Assembly: GCF_000208385.1 (NCBI RefSeq)
Contig: NC_015436.1
Coordinates: forward strand, 1,364,001-1,428,000
Direction of reading: 5' to 3'
Source: Parasphaerochaeta coccoides DSM 17374
GTDB taxonomy: Bacteria; Spirochaetota; Spirochaetia; Sphaerochaetales; Sphaerochaetaceae
DNA length: 64,000 nucleotides
The notes under the pieces are model-generated. The model was not told where the DNA came from, made no database searches, and saw only the letters and a program-made list of their open reading frames with translations. This document shows, piece after piece, positions 18,564 through 28,851 of the stretch. Positions within the stretch are counted from its first letter, which is position 1. Each line of letters starts with the position of its first letter. A program made the position numbers and the translations under genes.

Positions 18564-18573
18564 GTCCTGCTCC

Positions 18574-19002
18574 TTAGATTTCCACCGCGATGGGCTGCTG
18601 TGCGATATGCGGGTGCTTGTCCCCGGCATAGACCTTCACATTGGTGAAAAGCTTGCGTCCAAGCGGACCCTTGGGAAGCATTCCCTTGATGGCATGTTCC
18701 ATGGGATAGACGGGCTTGCGAACCACAATCTGGTTGTAGGACTCTGTCTTCAATCCCCCCGGATAACCGGAATGGCGGTAATACTTCTTGTCCTCACCTT
18801 TGTTGCCTGTCAGCGCAGCCTTGGCAGCATTGATGACGATGACGAAATCACCCATATCCATGTTGGGGACGTACTCTGGCTTGTTCTTGCCTCTCAAAAT
18901 CCTGGCGGCGGCGACGGCAACGCGGCCAAGTTCCTTTCCCTCTGCGTCAATGAGATACCATTTTTTCTCAAGTGACTGCGGTTTCACGAAAATTGTCTTC
19001 AT
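18574..19002 (-). CDS. rplM: 50S ribosomal protein L13
   Basis: A 142-residue L13 with WYLIDAEGKELGRVA, YVPNMDMGDFVIVINA, KKYYRHSGYPGG and AIKGMLPKGPLGR, all family blocks. The ATG at 19002 follows AAGGTG; a GTG two codons earlier is too close to the SD. First gene of rplM-rpsI-recX. Confidence 0.97.
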   Translation of the reverse strand: MKTIFVKPQSLEKKWYLIDAEGKELGRVAVAAARILRGKNKPEYVPNMDMGDFVIVINAAKAALTGNKGEDKKYYRHSGYPGGLKTESYNQIVVRKPVYPMEHAIKGMLPKGPLGRKLFTNVKVYAGDKHPHIAQQPIAVEI

Positions 19003-19081
19003 TATCACACCTTGACGGCACAGACCAGCCTGTACCCTTTGTTTTCATTCATGCATTCGACATTATGGACAGTAGGAGTTA

Positions 19082-19110
19082 TAATTACACACCGAAGCAC
19101 ATGCTGTCAA
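19082..19110 (-). promoter_or_regulatory. Promoter of rplM-rpsI-recX
   Basis: On the minus strand TTGACA (19110-19105), 17-base spacer, -10 TAATTA (19087-19082), leaving a leader of about 70 bases before rplM. Confidence 0.55.
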
Positions 19111-19178
19111 GACAGTAACATACAGTCCGGACAACACTTGCGCTCCCTTGTGCCGGGAGTCCCGCGCCATAAACACCA

Positions 19179-20015
19179 TTAACGGCGATACTTCAACGCA
19201 ATCGACGCAAGCGCAACCACATCCCCATGATTCAAAGCAGAGGGAATGATGACTGGCTCCGACGGCACAGGAGGAAGAACCACACGGACATCGAGCACCT
19301 CGGAACGGAAACGGGCATATGCCGCTTCATCCAAGCCGGTGTCCACATACGGACCCCGCGGTTTCCCGAAGGCTCCGTCAAACGGATCTTCCCATGCAAG
19401 CGGCTCCTTCTCCTGGGCTTTCCGGAGCACCGCCACCGCCTTGACGAGCAAATCAAGAAGGAGGGGAGAACAGAGTCCCGAAGGAGGCGCCAGAGCTGCC
19501 AGCTTTTCATCTTTGACGCAAACGACCTTGGGTGTGAAACTCCCTGGGAAAGGTAGGATTGGGAGGAGAATCGCGGATTCTTCCCCGCACGAACCAAGGT
19601 ACGGACGCCAATAAGCCAGCAGGGTTCCCTTCCCTATGGAGCCGAAGGCCGGATCCGCAGGAGACAAGGCTGTCTCTCCCGTCATCCGGCGCAGGGCATC
19701 TTCCAGTGTCCTTTCATCAGGGTAAACCCGGACAAAGGGATGGGAGGGAATCACATGCGCTATCAGTTTCTCAAGCCGTTCCTGGAATACGGAGGGATAC
19801 TCCGCGACCAATCCCCTGGAAATCGTGGACTTCAACGCCCTCTGCATTCCCATGGGACGGTGACCAAGGATGGCTCTACCGTTGTTTTGATAAAAATCGA
19901 GGTATCGCACGCCATGACGGTCGTATAGGTAATACTCCCGCGCACGCACGACAACAGGCATAATATAACCATCGGACTTTTTTTGTCCAGTGCGTACAGG
20001 CTTGTCCTGACTCAT
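19179..20015 (-). CDS. Truncated class III aminotransferase-like protein
   Basis: A 278-residue protein whose first half reads like the N-terminus of class III PLP aminotransferases (REYYLYDRHGVRYLDFYQNNG, ILGHRPMGMQRALK, VAEYPSVFQERLEKLIAHVIP). The family is usually 400-450 residues with a central DEV/Q...G motif and a PLP-binding lysine; neither can be seen, and the middle is replaced by a Pro/Ala-rich section. It is probably a catalytically dead derivative with a conserved but unknown job. It starts 3 bases after the pcrA stop, last in rimO-pcrA-this. Confidence 0.6.
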   Translation of the reverse strand: MSQDKPVRTGQKKSDGYIMPVVVRAREYYLYDRHGVRYLDFYQNNGRAILGHRPMGMQRALKSTISRGLVAEYPSVFQERLEKLIAHVIPSHPFVRVYPDERTLEDALRRMTGETALSPADPAFGSIGKGTLLAYWRPYLGSCGEESAILLPILPFPGSFTPKVVCVKDEKLAALAPPSGLCSPLLLDLLVKAVAVLRKAQEKEPLAWEDPFDGAFGKPRGPYVDTGLDEAAYARFRSEVLDVRVVLPPVPSEPVIIPSALNHGDVVALASIALKYRR

Positions 20016-20018
20016 TTT

Positions 20019-22445
20019 TCATTCCCCTATCTTGTCAAGGACGGCAAAACGGCTGATGAAGCGTGCCTTGCGTCCAGTCTCGAACACGACGTCAATCACC
20101 TGGCGTCCGGTACGGTCGTCCTCTGCCTTGACGACTTCACCCATACCGTAATCATGGCTTAATACCCTCTGCCCGACATCATACCGTTTTTCATTATCCT
20201 GTACAGGTTCTGCTTCTGCTTTCTTTTTTTCCACCCGTGCGGCCATGGCAACCGCCAGTGATGGGTCGGAGAAAACCCCGGAAGTTCCGCTATCCTTCCG
20301 CCGTACATACGTTCCGTCCCCATAACGGCGCGAACGAGCACGTTTTTCATCCAGGCTGCCTCCGCGGTTCCCGTAGCCGTTCTCTCCGTAAGTACGCTCT
20401 CCGTACCCGCCTCCCCGTGCCGATGCGCCGGAAAATACGCCAGGGAACGAACCGGGAAATGAACCAGAACCACCGGCGGATCCGGAAGTCCAGCCGTAGA
20501 CGCCTCTGCCCGGCCGGTTGCCACGGACAGTCAGCAACCCGGAAGGTATTTCATCAATGAAAGGGCTTTGCAGCTGATAGCTCACCCTTCCCCAAATCAT
20601 CCTCCGCCGCGCACTGGTCAGAACCAAGGTCTCCCGCGCCCGTGTCACCGCTACATAGAAAAGACGACGTTCTTCTTCCATGTCGTCCTCGTCATCCATC
20701 TTGCCGGGAAATAAACCATCCTCAAGTCCAGTGACGAAAACCCTGTCGAACTCCAGCCCCTTGGTATTGTGCATGGTGATGAGCTTGACGTAGTTTCCAT
20801 CATCCTTGCCCTCAACTCCCAGCGTGGTCGGATCAAGGGAGATGTTTTCCAGGCAGGCGATGATACCCTCCCGTCCTTTTTCGTACTCAGCAAACATGTT
20901 AATCAGGGCACCAAGGTTTCCCTCTTTGGTTTCAGTCTCATTCTTCTCATCCATCTGGCGATAGTAGGCAAGAAGTCCTGATTTTTCGACCAGCACCGAG
21001 GCAAAGCCCACATTGTCCCCGCTATCCAGGAGCGCAAGCGCTTCATCGAACATGTGTCGGAAGGCTGTGATTCCTTGGGCGGCCTTTCCACTGAGCAAGC
21101 CGGATTCCAAGGCATCGTCCATTGTCTGGAACAGGTCACCATCATGTTTAGTGGCAAGTTCAAGGAGCTTGTCCATGCCGGACGCGCCTAATCCTCTGGT
21201 CGGTTTGTTTGCCATGCGGCGGAAACTTACCTCGTCCCGATGGTTCAGAGCGAGAGACACCAAGGCAAGGCCGTCCTTGACCTCCTCTCGCTCATAAAAA
21301 CGCAGGGAGCCGATGACTTTCACCGGAATACCCATCCGGGGCAACACAAGCTCAAAATTCATTGACTGGGCATTGGTACGGTACAAGATGGCCGTTTCCC
21401 TGTAATTCTTGTCTTGGGATATCATCTGCCCTATCAGCCGCGCCTCGGCTTTGTCATCATCCACATAGGTGAGCAGAGGTTTCTGCCCGTTGGGGTTGTC
21501 CGTCCACAAGGTCTTCTCATGGCGGGACGTGTTATGGGATATCACCGCGCCCGCGACGGCAAGGATGTTCCCCGTTGAACGGTAATTCTGTTCCAGCTTG
21601 ATGATGCGGGTTCCAGGATACTTCTCAGGAAACGACAGGATGTTCTTTATCTCCGCGCCACGAAAACGGTAGATGGACTGGTCATCGTCGCCAACGACGC
21701 ACAGGATGGTGTCCGACCCGACCAGCCGGGCAAGCAGTTCAAATTGAGCAGGGTTTGAGTCCTGGTATTCATCGACCAAGATGACACGGAAACGGTTTCT
21801 CATTTTGTCGGCTATGTCAGGATGAGCGTCCAGAAGCTCAATCGAACGTCCGATCAAGTCGGCGAAGTCAACATTGCCAATGGCGTGGAGCCGTCTCTGA
21901 TATGCGTCGAACATTTCAGGGAGACGTTTGTCCTTGACAAAGCCCAAGGATGCTCCAGCGGTGATGCCCCGATCCTTTGCCGCGGCAATCTTCTTCATAT
22001 AGGGGCTCAATTCTTTTTTCTTGAACTCCGGATAGGCACTGGCAAGGAGTGACAGGGAATCTTCGTCATCATAGATGGTAAAACCAGAATTTAGTCCCAA
22101 CAGCTCCCCGTGACGGCGGAGAAACCACGCGCCAAAAGAGTGAAAGGTGCGAATCATGAAATCTTGGGGATTTGCGTCAGGAACCATGGCGAGCACCCTG
22201 TCCCTCATCTCTCCCGCCGCTTTGTTGGTGAACGTGACGGCCAGAATCTTCCATGGAGCTATGCCCAACGCACGGATGCACCAGGCTATCTTCGTGGTGA
22301 TGACACGGGTCTTGCCGCTGCCGGCTCCAGCCAAGACGAGCAAAGGAGCTGAATTTTCCAGCACTGCTTCGCGCTGCGGCTCATTCAATCCTGCAAGGAG
22401 TTCATCGGGACTGCCGCTGCCACCATTTTCAGGCAAAAAACTCAT
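20019..22445 (-). CDS. pcrA: ATP-dependent DNA helicase PcrA/UvrD (Rep family)
   Basis: SF1A 3'-5' helicase in repair and replication, 808 residues. Motif I AGAGSGKT (39-46), motif Ia VTFTNKAAGEM, motif II VDEYQDSN, motif III DDDQSIYRFRGA, motif IV NYRSTGNIL, motif V MHNTKGLEFDRVFV and motif VI VAVTRARETLVL are all present. After the helicase core comes a Gly/Arg/Tyr-rich linker (about 670-750, GGGYGERTYGENGYG) and a C-terminal Tudor-like part with VGQRVLSHDYGMGEVV, known in PcrA as an RNA polymerase contact. The start ATG overlaps the rimO TGA. Confidence 0.94.
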   Translation of the reverse strand: MSFLPENGGSGSPDELLAGLNEPQREAVLENSAPLLVLAGAGSGKTRVITTKIAWCIRALGIAPWKILAVTFTNKAAGEMRDRVLAMVPDANPQDFMIRTFHSFGAWFLRRHGELLGLNSGFTIYDDEDSLSLLASAYPEFKKKELSPYMKKIAAAKDRGITAGASLGFVKDKRLPEMFDAYQRRLHAIGNVDFADLIGRSIELLDAHPDIADKMRNRFRVILVDEYQDSNPAQFELLARLVGSDTILCVVGDDDQSIYRFRGAEIKNILSFPEKYPGTRIIKLEQNYRSTGNILAVAGAVISHNTSRHEKTLWTDNPNGQKPLLTYVDDDKAEARLIGQMISQDKNYRETAILYRTNAQSMNFELVLPRMGIPVKVIGSLRFYEREEVKDGLALVSLALNHRDEVSFRRMANKPTRGLGASGMDKLLELATKHDGDLFQTMDDALESGLLSGKAAQGITAFRHMFDEALALLDSGDNVGFASVLVEKSGLLAYYRQMDEKNETETKEGNLGALINMFAEYEKGREGIIACLENISLDPTTLGVEGKDDGNYVKLITMHNTKGLEFDRVFVTGLEDGLFPGKMDDEDDMEEERRLFYVAVTRARETLVLTSARRRMIWGRVSYQLQSPFIDEIPSGLLTVRGNRPGRGVYGWTSGSAGGSGSFPGSFPGVFSGASARGGGYGERTYGENGYGNRGGSLDEKRARSRRYGDGTYVRRKDSGTSGVFSDPSLAVAMAARVEKKKAEAEPVQDNEKRYDVGQRVLSHDYGMGEVVKAEDDRTGRQVIDVVFETGRKARFISRFAVLDKIGE

Positions 22446-23818
22446 TGTGCCCTCCCGGAAACGGGAACAGCCTCAAGGTCAAGGCCGTTGCGCCGGGTGA
22501 TGCCGCACTTCACCATGGTTCCGGGAACCATGTCCCTCCCCATGACGACGGTCAGTCCGTCTACGTCCGGAGCCTGGGCGTACATCCTTCCAATGTACAG
22601 ATCCTCGCCTTCAACCTTCTCTTCCAGAAGGACATCATGCACAGTTCCGACAAAACGCTCAAGTCGGGTAAAGGTAATCTCCTCCTGGAGGGCGATTAGT
22701 TCCTGCTGCCATAGCGCGGCCTGCTTGACTGCCTTGCGGTGGGCGGTCTCTCCACGCATGTCCCACGCGGAGGTTCCTTCCTCACGGGAATAGATGAAGG
22801 AACCCACCCAGTCAAGCCGGGCGTCCTTAAGGAAGTCCAGCAGGACATCAAACTCGGCGCGGTTTTCTCCGGGGAAGCCCAGCATGAAGGTGCTGCGGAA
22901 CACTGCCTGCGGGATACGACTCCTGATGGAGTCAATCAACGCAAGATACGATTCCGGCGTCCCTGCCCGTCCCATGGCTCTCAGCACAGGAACGGCGGCA
23001 TGCTGGAAAGGCAGGTCGAAGTACGGCAGTATCTTTCCTTCCGACGCAGCTATGATGTCGGTAAGTCGACGTGGATAAGCATCGGGATATATATAGAGAA
23101 GGCGCACGAAAAAATTGCCTGGCACGGCAGCAATGGATTCCACAAGGTCACAAAAACGTGATTTTCCGCCATTATCCACGCCGAAGGATGCCAAATCCTG
23201 GGCTATCAGGTTAATCTCCCGCACCCCGTCTGATATCAAGGAACGAGTCTCCGCCAAGACATCCTCCATGCTCCGGGATACCAGGGGCCCCCGGATGCCA
23301 GGAATGGCGCAGAAGGCACAGGTGTGGTTGCATCCCTCGCTAATCTTCACGTAAGAGGAACCAGGATAGCCAAGACGATCCATGCGCTCGACGAACTCAT
23401 GTCCCTGTGACGCGTGGTCGGGAATCCGCACCGGCCTGGCGCCGTCAAGTACGGAACGGACAAACGGCAGAACCTGGGTAAGGTCGCGGTTTCCAAAGAT
23501 GCCATCAGCCTCAGGCAAGTCGGCGGCAAGGCTGTCAGCGTACCTTTGGGCAAGGCAGCCGGTCATGACAACCTTGGCATCCGGGCAGCGAGCTTTCAAG
23601 CTGAAGAAAGCGTCAATGCTTTCCTTGCGTGCCGCTTCAATGAATGAACATGTGTTCACCACCACCAGCTCAGCATTGGCGGCATCATCCACACGACTCC
23701 AACCATCGCTTTCCAGATATCCCAGCATTGTTTCCGCGTCTACTTGGTTCTTGGCACAACCCAGGTTCTCGATGTATACTTTTTTCTTCCGGTCTTCCCC
23801 GGAAATGAGTGACTGCAT
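22442..23818 (-). CDS. rimO: Ribosomal protein S12 methylthiotransferase RimO
   Basis: Radical-SAM enzyme adding a methylthio group to the aspartate of ribosomal protein S12. 458 residues: N-terminal UPF0004 domain with cluster cysteines 21, 57 and 88, radical-SAM motif CNHTCAFC (163-170), and a C-terminal TRAM domain. The blocks ENLGCAKNQVDAE and CAIPGIRG separate RimO from MiaB. I use the ATG at 23818, which has GGAGG 6 bases upstream, rather than the one at 23932. First gene of the operon with pcrA. Confidence 0.93.
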   Translation of the reverse strand: MQSLISGEDRKKKVYIENLGCAKNQVDAETMLGYLESDGWSRVDDAANAELVVVNTCSFIEAARKESIDAFFSLKARCPDAKVVMTGCLAQRYADSLAADLPEADGIFGNRDLTQVLPFVRSVLDGARPVRIPDHASQGHEFVERMDRLGYPGSSYVKISEGCNHTCAFCAIPGIRGPLVSRSMEDVLAETRSLISDGVREINLIAQDLASFGVDNGGKSRFCDLVESIAAVPGNFFVRLLYIYPDAYPRRLTDIIAASEGKILPYFDLPFQHAAVPVLRAMGRAGTPESYLALIDSIRSRIPQAVFRSTFMLGFPGENRAEFDVLLDFLKDARLDWVGSFIYSREEGTSAWDMRGETAHRKAVKQAALWQQELIALQEEITFTRLERFVGTVHDVLLEEKVEGEDLYIGRMYAQAPDVDGLTVVMGRDMVPGTMVKCGITRRNGLDLEAVPVSGRAQ

Positions 23819-23892
23819 GCGCGCCTCCGGCAAGAGCAAGTCTTGTGCAACCTGCTCTCTCCTGTCAAGGGGAAGCGGTAAAATTATCAAAC

Positions 23893-23920
23893 TTGCATTG
23901 CAATCATGATTTGGTATAGT
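23893..23920 (+). promoter_or_regulatory. Promoter candidate for oppBCDF
   Basis: -35 TTGCAT (23893-23898), 16-base spacer, -10 TATAGT (23915-23920), about 80 bases before oppB and divergent from rimO. Confidence 0.5.
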
Positions 23921-24007
23921 ATTGCCTAACATTGTATTGGATTATGGACAGACGCGCATTGACGTCCTTCCTTATCCAGCACCTTTTTAATTTTCACGAG
24001 GTACTTG

Positions 24008-24937
24008 ATGACCAAATACATCATACGACGACTGATCGGGATTATTCCGACTCTTTTCATTATTGTGACGCTGAGCTTCTTCATTGTCCGCATCGCCCCC
24101 GGAGGTCCCTTTGATGGGGAAAGAGCCATGCCGGAGACGGTCAAGCGCAACATTGAAGCGAAGTATCACCTGGACGAACCTTTGCTTATGCAATATGGCC
24201 GTTATCTTTTTGATGTCTTCCGCGGCGATCTGGGACCTTCCTATAAATACAAGGATCATGACGTGAACTATTTCATTGCCATGAGTTTGCCTAATTCCAT
24301 CATCCTGGGTGTCGTGGCTCTCAGCCTGGCCCTTATATTCGGCATTTCCCTGGGTACTTTGGCGGCGGTACGGCAGAACTCATGGATGGATTATGGCTCC
24401 ATGGGGCTTGCGGTCATAGGTATATCCGTGCCGCTGTTTGTCATAGGTCCGATATTACAGTATGTATTCGCCATGAAGCTCAGATGGCTGCCGACCAGCG
24501 GTTGGTTCGCCGCCGGGGACTCATGGAAAACAATCATCCTCCCCGCCATAGCCCTTTCCTTCTCCTATTTCGCCGATGTCGCCCGCCTGACCCGTTCCAG
24601 CATGCTGGAGACGCTGCGCAGTGATTACATACGCACGGCCAAGGCAAAGGGGATGCGCAACTCGGTCATTGTAGCCAAACATGCCATGAAGGGAGCCATG
24701 CTCCCGATTGTCAGCTATCTCGGCCCCGCCTTCGCGGGCATCATCACAGGTTCCATTGTCATTGAACAGGTCTTCCGCATACCCGGACTCGGACGGTTCT
24801 TCGTCCAGAGCTCCTTCAACCGCGACTATACGCTGATTGTCGGTGTCGTCATTGTCTACTCGGTCATCCTGGTAATCATGAACTTCCTGGTGGACATTGC
24901 CTACGCACAGCTCGACCCGCGTATCTCGTATAAATAA
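24008..24937 (+). CDS. oppB: Oligopeptide ABC transporter permease OppB
   Basis: Inner-membrane permease, 309 residues. Starts MTKYIIRRLIGIIPTLF, typical of OppB/DppB, with the permease-ATPase coupling (EAA-type) loop around SDYIRTAKAKGMRNSVIVAKH and the conserved ending LVDIAYAQLDPRISYK. The ATG at 24008 with GAGGT upstream is preferred to the TTG just before it. First of four coding genes of the transporter, 14 bases before oppC. Confidence 0.93.
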   Translation: MTKYIIRRLIGIIPTLFIIVTLSFFIVRIAPGGPFDGERAMPETVKRNIEAKYHLDEPLLMQYGRYLFDVFRGDLGPSYKYKDHDVNYFIAMSLPNSIILGVVALSLALIFGISLGTLAAVRQNSWMDYGSMGLAVIGISVPLFVIGPILQYVFAMKLRWLPTSGWFAAGDSWKTIILPAIALSFSYFADVARLTRSSMLETLRSDYIRTAKAKGMRNSVIVAKHAMKGAMLPIVSYLGPAFAGIITGSIVIEQVFRIPGLGRFFVQSSFNRDYTLIVGVVIVYSVILVIMNFLVDIAYAQLDPRISYK

Positions 24938-24951
24938 GGAGCAATACAGAC

Positions 24952-26589
24952 ATGTCAATCAGCAATGTATTCAAAAACATAGTCAGAAGCTTTTCCCACC
25001 GTTCCGGCGAAGACGCTGTGAATGAATTCGACCAAGTGGTCATGGGAAACAGCCTGACCAAGGACGCATGGCGCCGCCTGAAGAAAAACAAAATGGCAGT
25101 CATCGGTCTGGTCGTCATATCGCTCTACGCCCTGATTACCATTTTTGCCGATTTTCTTCCCTTTTATCCGTCTGATGAAATCATCCTTGAGCATCAGCAT
25201 CTTCCTCCTACTCTCTCCCACACCGCCGGAGACCTCATGATGGAGAAGAAGTTGAAGGAAGTGTATTTCATGGCATGGAAGGACGGGCGGCTGGTCGTGA
25301 CCGATGAGGAAAGCGCCCAAATCCGCGCATGGATTGATGCGAATGATACAAATAAAGTCTGGAACTTCAGTTATGCGGAAGGAGAACGCCAACGCGCGGC
25401 AGGAACCTTTGAGTTCAACAACAGCGAAAGACAGTCTCTGGAACGCCTCCAGACTCAGATTGATACCGACTTGCAGGTCAGGGTGGAGAAAATCTGGTGG
25501 AAGGATCCCGCGACAGGCAAGCTTCATGACATCCAGGGCATGAGTCTTGCGGAGATGATTGGAATTTACGCTGACCTGCTCAAGGTTGATGACAAGCTTA
25601 TCGTGGCTCAGCTGGAAAGCGAAATCCGCGCCCAGCTGATCAATGTAATCAAGACAGACTCCCCCGACCTGACAAACGAAGAATATGAGATTCTCGTTGA
25701 CACGGAACTTGATGTACGGAGTGAACGGGAACTGACCCAGATGGAGAAGGACAACATCTACGGCAAGCTCAAGACGCAGAGCCTCCGCTATGCGCAGAAC
25801 CAACTGAAAACCATTGTCCTTGACCCCGAAGTCGTCTTTCCCCTGACAGAAAGGTTTGATGTCTCATCCTTCCTCACTGCCGAGGTGGTGGCATCCAAGA
25901 AACATGAACGAAAATATGTCTTCGGTACAGACCACCAGGGACGCGACCTGTTGAGCCGCATTGTGTACGGTGGGCGCGTGTCAATCGCCATTGGGTTGGT
26001 CGGAACCTTTACCAGCGTGCTGATCGGCATCATAGTCGGGGCACTGGCCGGGTATCTCGGCGGCAAGGTAGACTATTTCCTGATGCGTTTCGTTGACATC
26101 ATGTATGGACTGCCCTATATGCTGCTGGTCATCATCTTCATGGCAATCTTCGGACGCAACACGATGAACCTTTTCGTTGCCCTCGCCCTTGTCAGCTGGC
26201 TGACCATTGCCCGCATGGTACGCGGACAAATCATGAGTTTGAAGAATCAGGAATTCATAGAAGCGGCTCGTTCCATGGGGGCTTCAACCTTGAGAATCAT
26301 CTTCTATCATCTTATACCTAATTCCTTGAGTGTCATCATTGTCTATTCCACGTTGAGAATCCCCGCGTTTGTCATGCAGGAGTCCTTCCTTTCCTTCCTT
26401 GGACTAGGAATCCAGGCACCTGCGTCATCATGGGGTTCCCTCTTGGGAGATGCCGTGAACGGCATGACCTTATACCCGTGGAAAATGATTTTCCCTGCCA
26501 TTGCAATGACCCTGTTCCTCTTTATGATGAACTTCCTGGGCGATGGACTGAGGGATGCCTTTGATCCACAGAGCAAGAACCAGCTATAG
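24952..26589 (+). CDS. oppC: Oligopeptide ABC transporter permease OppC with a large extracytoplasmic insertion
   Basis: Second permease, 545 residues against about 300 for usual OppC. The first helix (about 47-71) and the standard permease core starting at VFGTDHQGRDLLSRIVYGGR (323 onward, EAA-type loop EFIEAARSMGAS, ending DFLGDGLRDAFDP-like) are normal. Between them lie about 230 extra residues, rich in charged residues and helices (QIDTDLQVRVEKIWW, LESEIRAQLINVIK), placed outside the membrane by topology. The frame is clean, so this is an insertion and not a sequencing artefact. It may dock the lipoprotein OppA. The function of the insert is unknown. Confidence 0.9.
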   Translation: MSISNVFKNIVRSFSHRSGEDAVNEFDQVVMGNSLTKDAWRRLKKNKMAVIGLVVISLYALITIFADFLPFYPSDEIILEHQHLPPTLSHTAGDLMMEKKLKEVYFMAWKDGRLVVTDEESAQIRAWIDANDTNKVWNFSYAEGERQRAAGTFEFNNSERQSLERLQTQIDTDLQVRVEKIWWKDPATGKLHDIQGMSLAEMIGIYADLLKVDDKLIVAQLESEIRAQLINVIKTDSPDLTNEEYEILVDTELDVRSERELTQMEKDNIYGKLKTQSLRYAQNQLKTIVLDPEVVFPLTERFDVSSFLTAEVVASKKHERKYVFGTDHQGRDLLSRIVYGGRVSIAIGLVGTFTSVLIGIIVGALAGYLGGKVDYFLMRFVDIMYGLPYMLLVIIFMAIFGRNTMNLFVALALVSWLTIARMVRGQIMSLKNQEFIEAARSMGASTLRIIFYHLIPNSLSVIIVYSTLRIPAFVMQESFLSFLGLGIQAPASSWGSLLGDAVNGMTLYPWKMIFPAIAMTLFLFMMNFLGDGLRDAFDPQSKNQL

Positions 26590-26598
26590 GAGAACGCC

Positions 26599-27684
26599 AT
26601 GAACATTAAGAAAGAAAACACGGAAAAAACGGCGCACCTCCTTGAAGTCAAGGACTTGCGGACATACTTCCTGACTGATGCCGGCATAGTGAAAGCGGTT
26701 GACGGCATCTCATTCACCGTTGATGAAGGTGAGACTCTCGCCCTGGTCGGTGAGTCAGGCTGCGGAAAGAGCGTCACGAACCTGTCCATCATGCGTCTGG
26801 TTCCTTCTCCTCCAGGGAAAATCGTCGGTGGTGAGGTTCTGTTCGAGGGTAAGGACATACTCAAGCTTTCCGAAGGGGAACTGAGGGGAATCCGGGGAAA
26901 CAAGATATCAATGATATTCCAGGACCCGATGACCAGCCTCAATCCGTTCCTGCGCATCTCGACGCAAATGACCGAGACAATTCTTCTTCACAACAAGGAC
27001 ATCACCAAGAAAGCGGCCTTACAGAAATCCATAGAAATGTTGCAGCTGGTCGGCATCCCTTCCCCTGAGAAGCGTATCCGCAACTATCCCCATCAGTTCT
27101 CCGGAGGCATGCGCCAGCGGGTCATGATTGCCATGGCTCTCTCCTGCAATGCGCAGCTCCTGATAGCTGACGAGCCGACCACCGCCCTGGACGTGACCAT
27201 CCAGGCACAGATACTTGAGCTGATCAAGTCCCTGAGCACCAAGCTGAGGACAGCAGTAATTCTCATCACCCATGACCTGGGAGTCGTTGCGGGCATGTGC
27301 GATGTAGTGTGCGTCATGTATGCCGGGCGCATTGTGGAAAAGGCCATGACCGACGACCTGTACGCCAATCCCGCCCACCCGTATACGGAAGGACTGATAA
27401 ACTCCGTCCCCCGGATGGATCTGAGGGGAAAAGATGAGCGCCTGTTCTCCATTGAAGGACAGCCGCCGAATGTCATTGACCTTCCTCCCTGCTGCCCCTT
27501 CCATCCCCGCTGTCACAAGGCGATGGATGTGTGCAAGCATGTCTATCCGCCTGCCGTCACGGTCGGTACGGGTCATGAGACAGCATGCTGGCTCTACAAC
27601 GATGAACAGACAGTCGCCGATGCTCTCGCCAAAGTAGCTGAAACGGCTGAAATGGCGAAATCAACGCAGGAGACACCCCGATGA
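26599..27684 (+). CDS. oppD: Oligopeptide ABC transporter ATP-binding protein OppD
   Basis: Cytoplasmic ATPase, 361 residues: Walker A GESGCGKS, signature [15 protein letters not shown], Walker [15 protein letters not shown], switch His in [11 protein letters not shown], and the C-terminal oligopeptide extension with the four-cysteine cluster region ([15 protein letters not shown]). Pairs with OppF; its stop overlaps the OppF start by 4 bases. Confidence 0.95.
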   Translation: MNIKKENTEKTAHLLEVKDLRTYFLTDAGIVKAVDGISFTVDEGETLALVGESGCGKSVTNLSIMRLVPSPPGKIVGGEVLFEGKDILKLSEGELRGIRGNKISMIFQDPMTSLNPFLRISTQMTETILLHNKDITKKAALQKSIEMLQLVGIPSPEKRIRNYPHQFSGGMRQRVMIAMALSCNAQLLIADEPTTALDVTIQAQILELIKSLSTKLRTAVILITHDLGVVAGMCDVVCVMYAGRIVEKAMTDDLYANPAHPYTEGLINSVPRMDLRGKDERLFSIEGQPPNVIDLPPCCPFHPRCHKAMDVCKHVYPPAVTVGTGHETACWLYNDEQTVADALAKVAETAEMAKSTQETPR

Positions 27685-28808
27685 ATGATACAGATAAAAA
27701 AAATGCCGACAGACAACCCCTGCTCATGGTCAGGGATTTGGTTCAGCATTTCCCCATAACATCCGGCGGAGTGATCACCCGGAGGACAGGAGCCATCCGT
27801 GCCGTCGATGGTATTTCATTTGATGTCTATTCCGGAGAAACCCTGGGCATTGTTGGAGAGTCCGGCTGCGGGAAGTCAACCACTGTCCGTTCCATCTCCC
27901 AGCTCCACAAGCCCACATCCGGCTCGGTCGTCTTTGACGGCATGGAACTGACGACGGCGGACAAACGCCAGATGATGAAGGCGCGGCGCGAGATGCAGAT
28001 GATATTCCAGGATCCTTTCGCATCCCTCGATCCCCGCATGACCGTCCGTTCAATCATTGCCGAACCTATGAACATCCATATGCGCTATCTGGAAGATGGT
28101 CATAAGGCGGACGCGCTGGACACGGAAAAGCGCGTCGAGGAATTGATGGAACGGGTGGGATTGAACAAAACCTTCAAGAACCGCTATCCCCATGAGTTCT
28201 CCGGTGGACAACGCCAGCGCATTGGCATTGCACGCGCCCTTGCCCTGAACCCCAAGATTATCCTTGCCGACGAACCGGTCTCGGCGCTGGATGTCTCAAT
28301 CCAAGCCCAGATACTCAACCTTCTGACCGACCTCCAGCATGAGCTTGGCCTTACCTACATTTTCATTGCCCATGACCTGGCGGTCATCAAGCATATAAGC
28401 ACCCGTGTCGCAGTCATGTATTTGGGCAAGATTGTGGAAATCTCTCCGTCCAGTTCCCTGTATGAGAAGCCTCTGCATCCGTATACCCAAGCTCTGCTGT
28501 CCGCCGCGCCAATCCCTGACCCAAAGGTCGAGAGAACCCGCCAGAGAATCATCTTGACAGGTGATGTCCCCTCTCCTGACAAAGAGCGGTTCGGTTGCTA
28601 TTTCTTCGACCGTTGCCCCAAGAAGATGCCGTGGTGTTCCTGCCACATCCCGCAGATGTTCCCTGTCACTGAAAAGCATGAGGTAGCCTGCTGGCTCTAC
28701 GACAAGGAAGACAGGTCGGCATATTCAGAGGCGCAGGCCAAGCGTCATGCGCTGGAGCTTGAAATGGAAAAGACAGCTCAAGCACTAGGCACAACAGCAA
28801 AGAAATAA
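27681..28808 (+). CDS. oppF: Oligopeptide ABC transporter ATP-binding protein OppF
   Basis: Second ATPase, 375 residues: Walker [10 protein letters not shown], signature [15 protein letters not shown], Walker [15 protein letters not shown], switch His [11 protein letters not shown], and a C-terminal cluster region ([14 protein letters not shown]). The N-terminal block LVQHFPI and the insert before the signature are usual for OppF. Last gene of oppBCDF; a terminator follows. OppA is encoded further on, past an opposite-strand gene. Confidence 0.95.
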   Translation: MNDTDKKNADRQPLLMVRDLVQHFPITSGGVITRRTGAIRAVDGISFDVYSGETLGIVGESGCGKSTTVRSISQLHKPTSGSVVFDGMELTTADKRQMMKARREMQMIFQDPFASLDPRMTVRSIIAEPMNIHMRYLEDGHKADALDTEKRVEELMERVGLNKTFKNRYPHEFSGGQRQRIGIARALALNPKIILADEPVSALDVSIQAQILNLLTDLQHELGLTYIFIAHDLAVIKHISTRVAVMYLGKIVEISPSSSLYEKPLHPYTQALLSAAPIPDPKVERTRQRIILTGDVPSPDKERFGCYFFDRCPKKMPWCSCHIPQMFPVTEKHEVACWLYDKEDRSAYSEAQAKRHALELEMEKTAQALGTTAKK

Positions 28809-28851
28809 TCAGATCACTGACGTGATTAATGACCTTGCTTCCGGTCACGAC

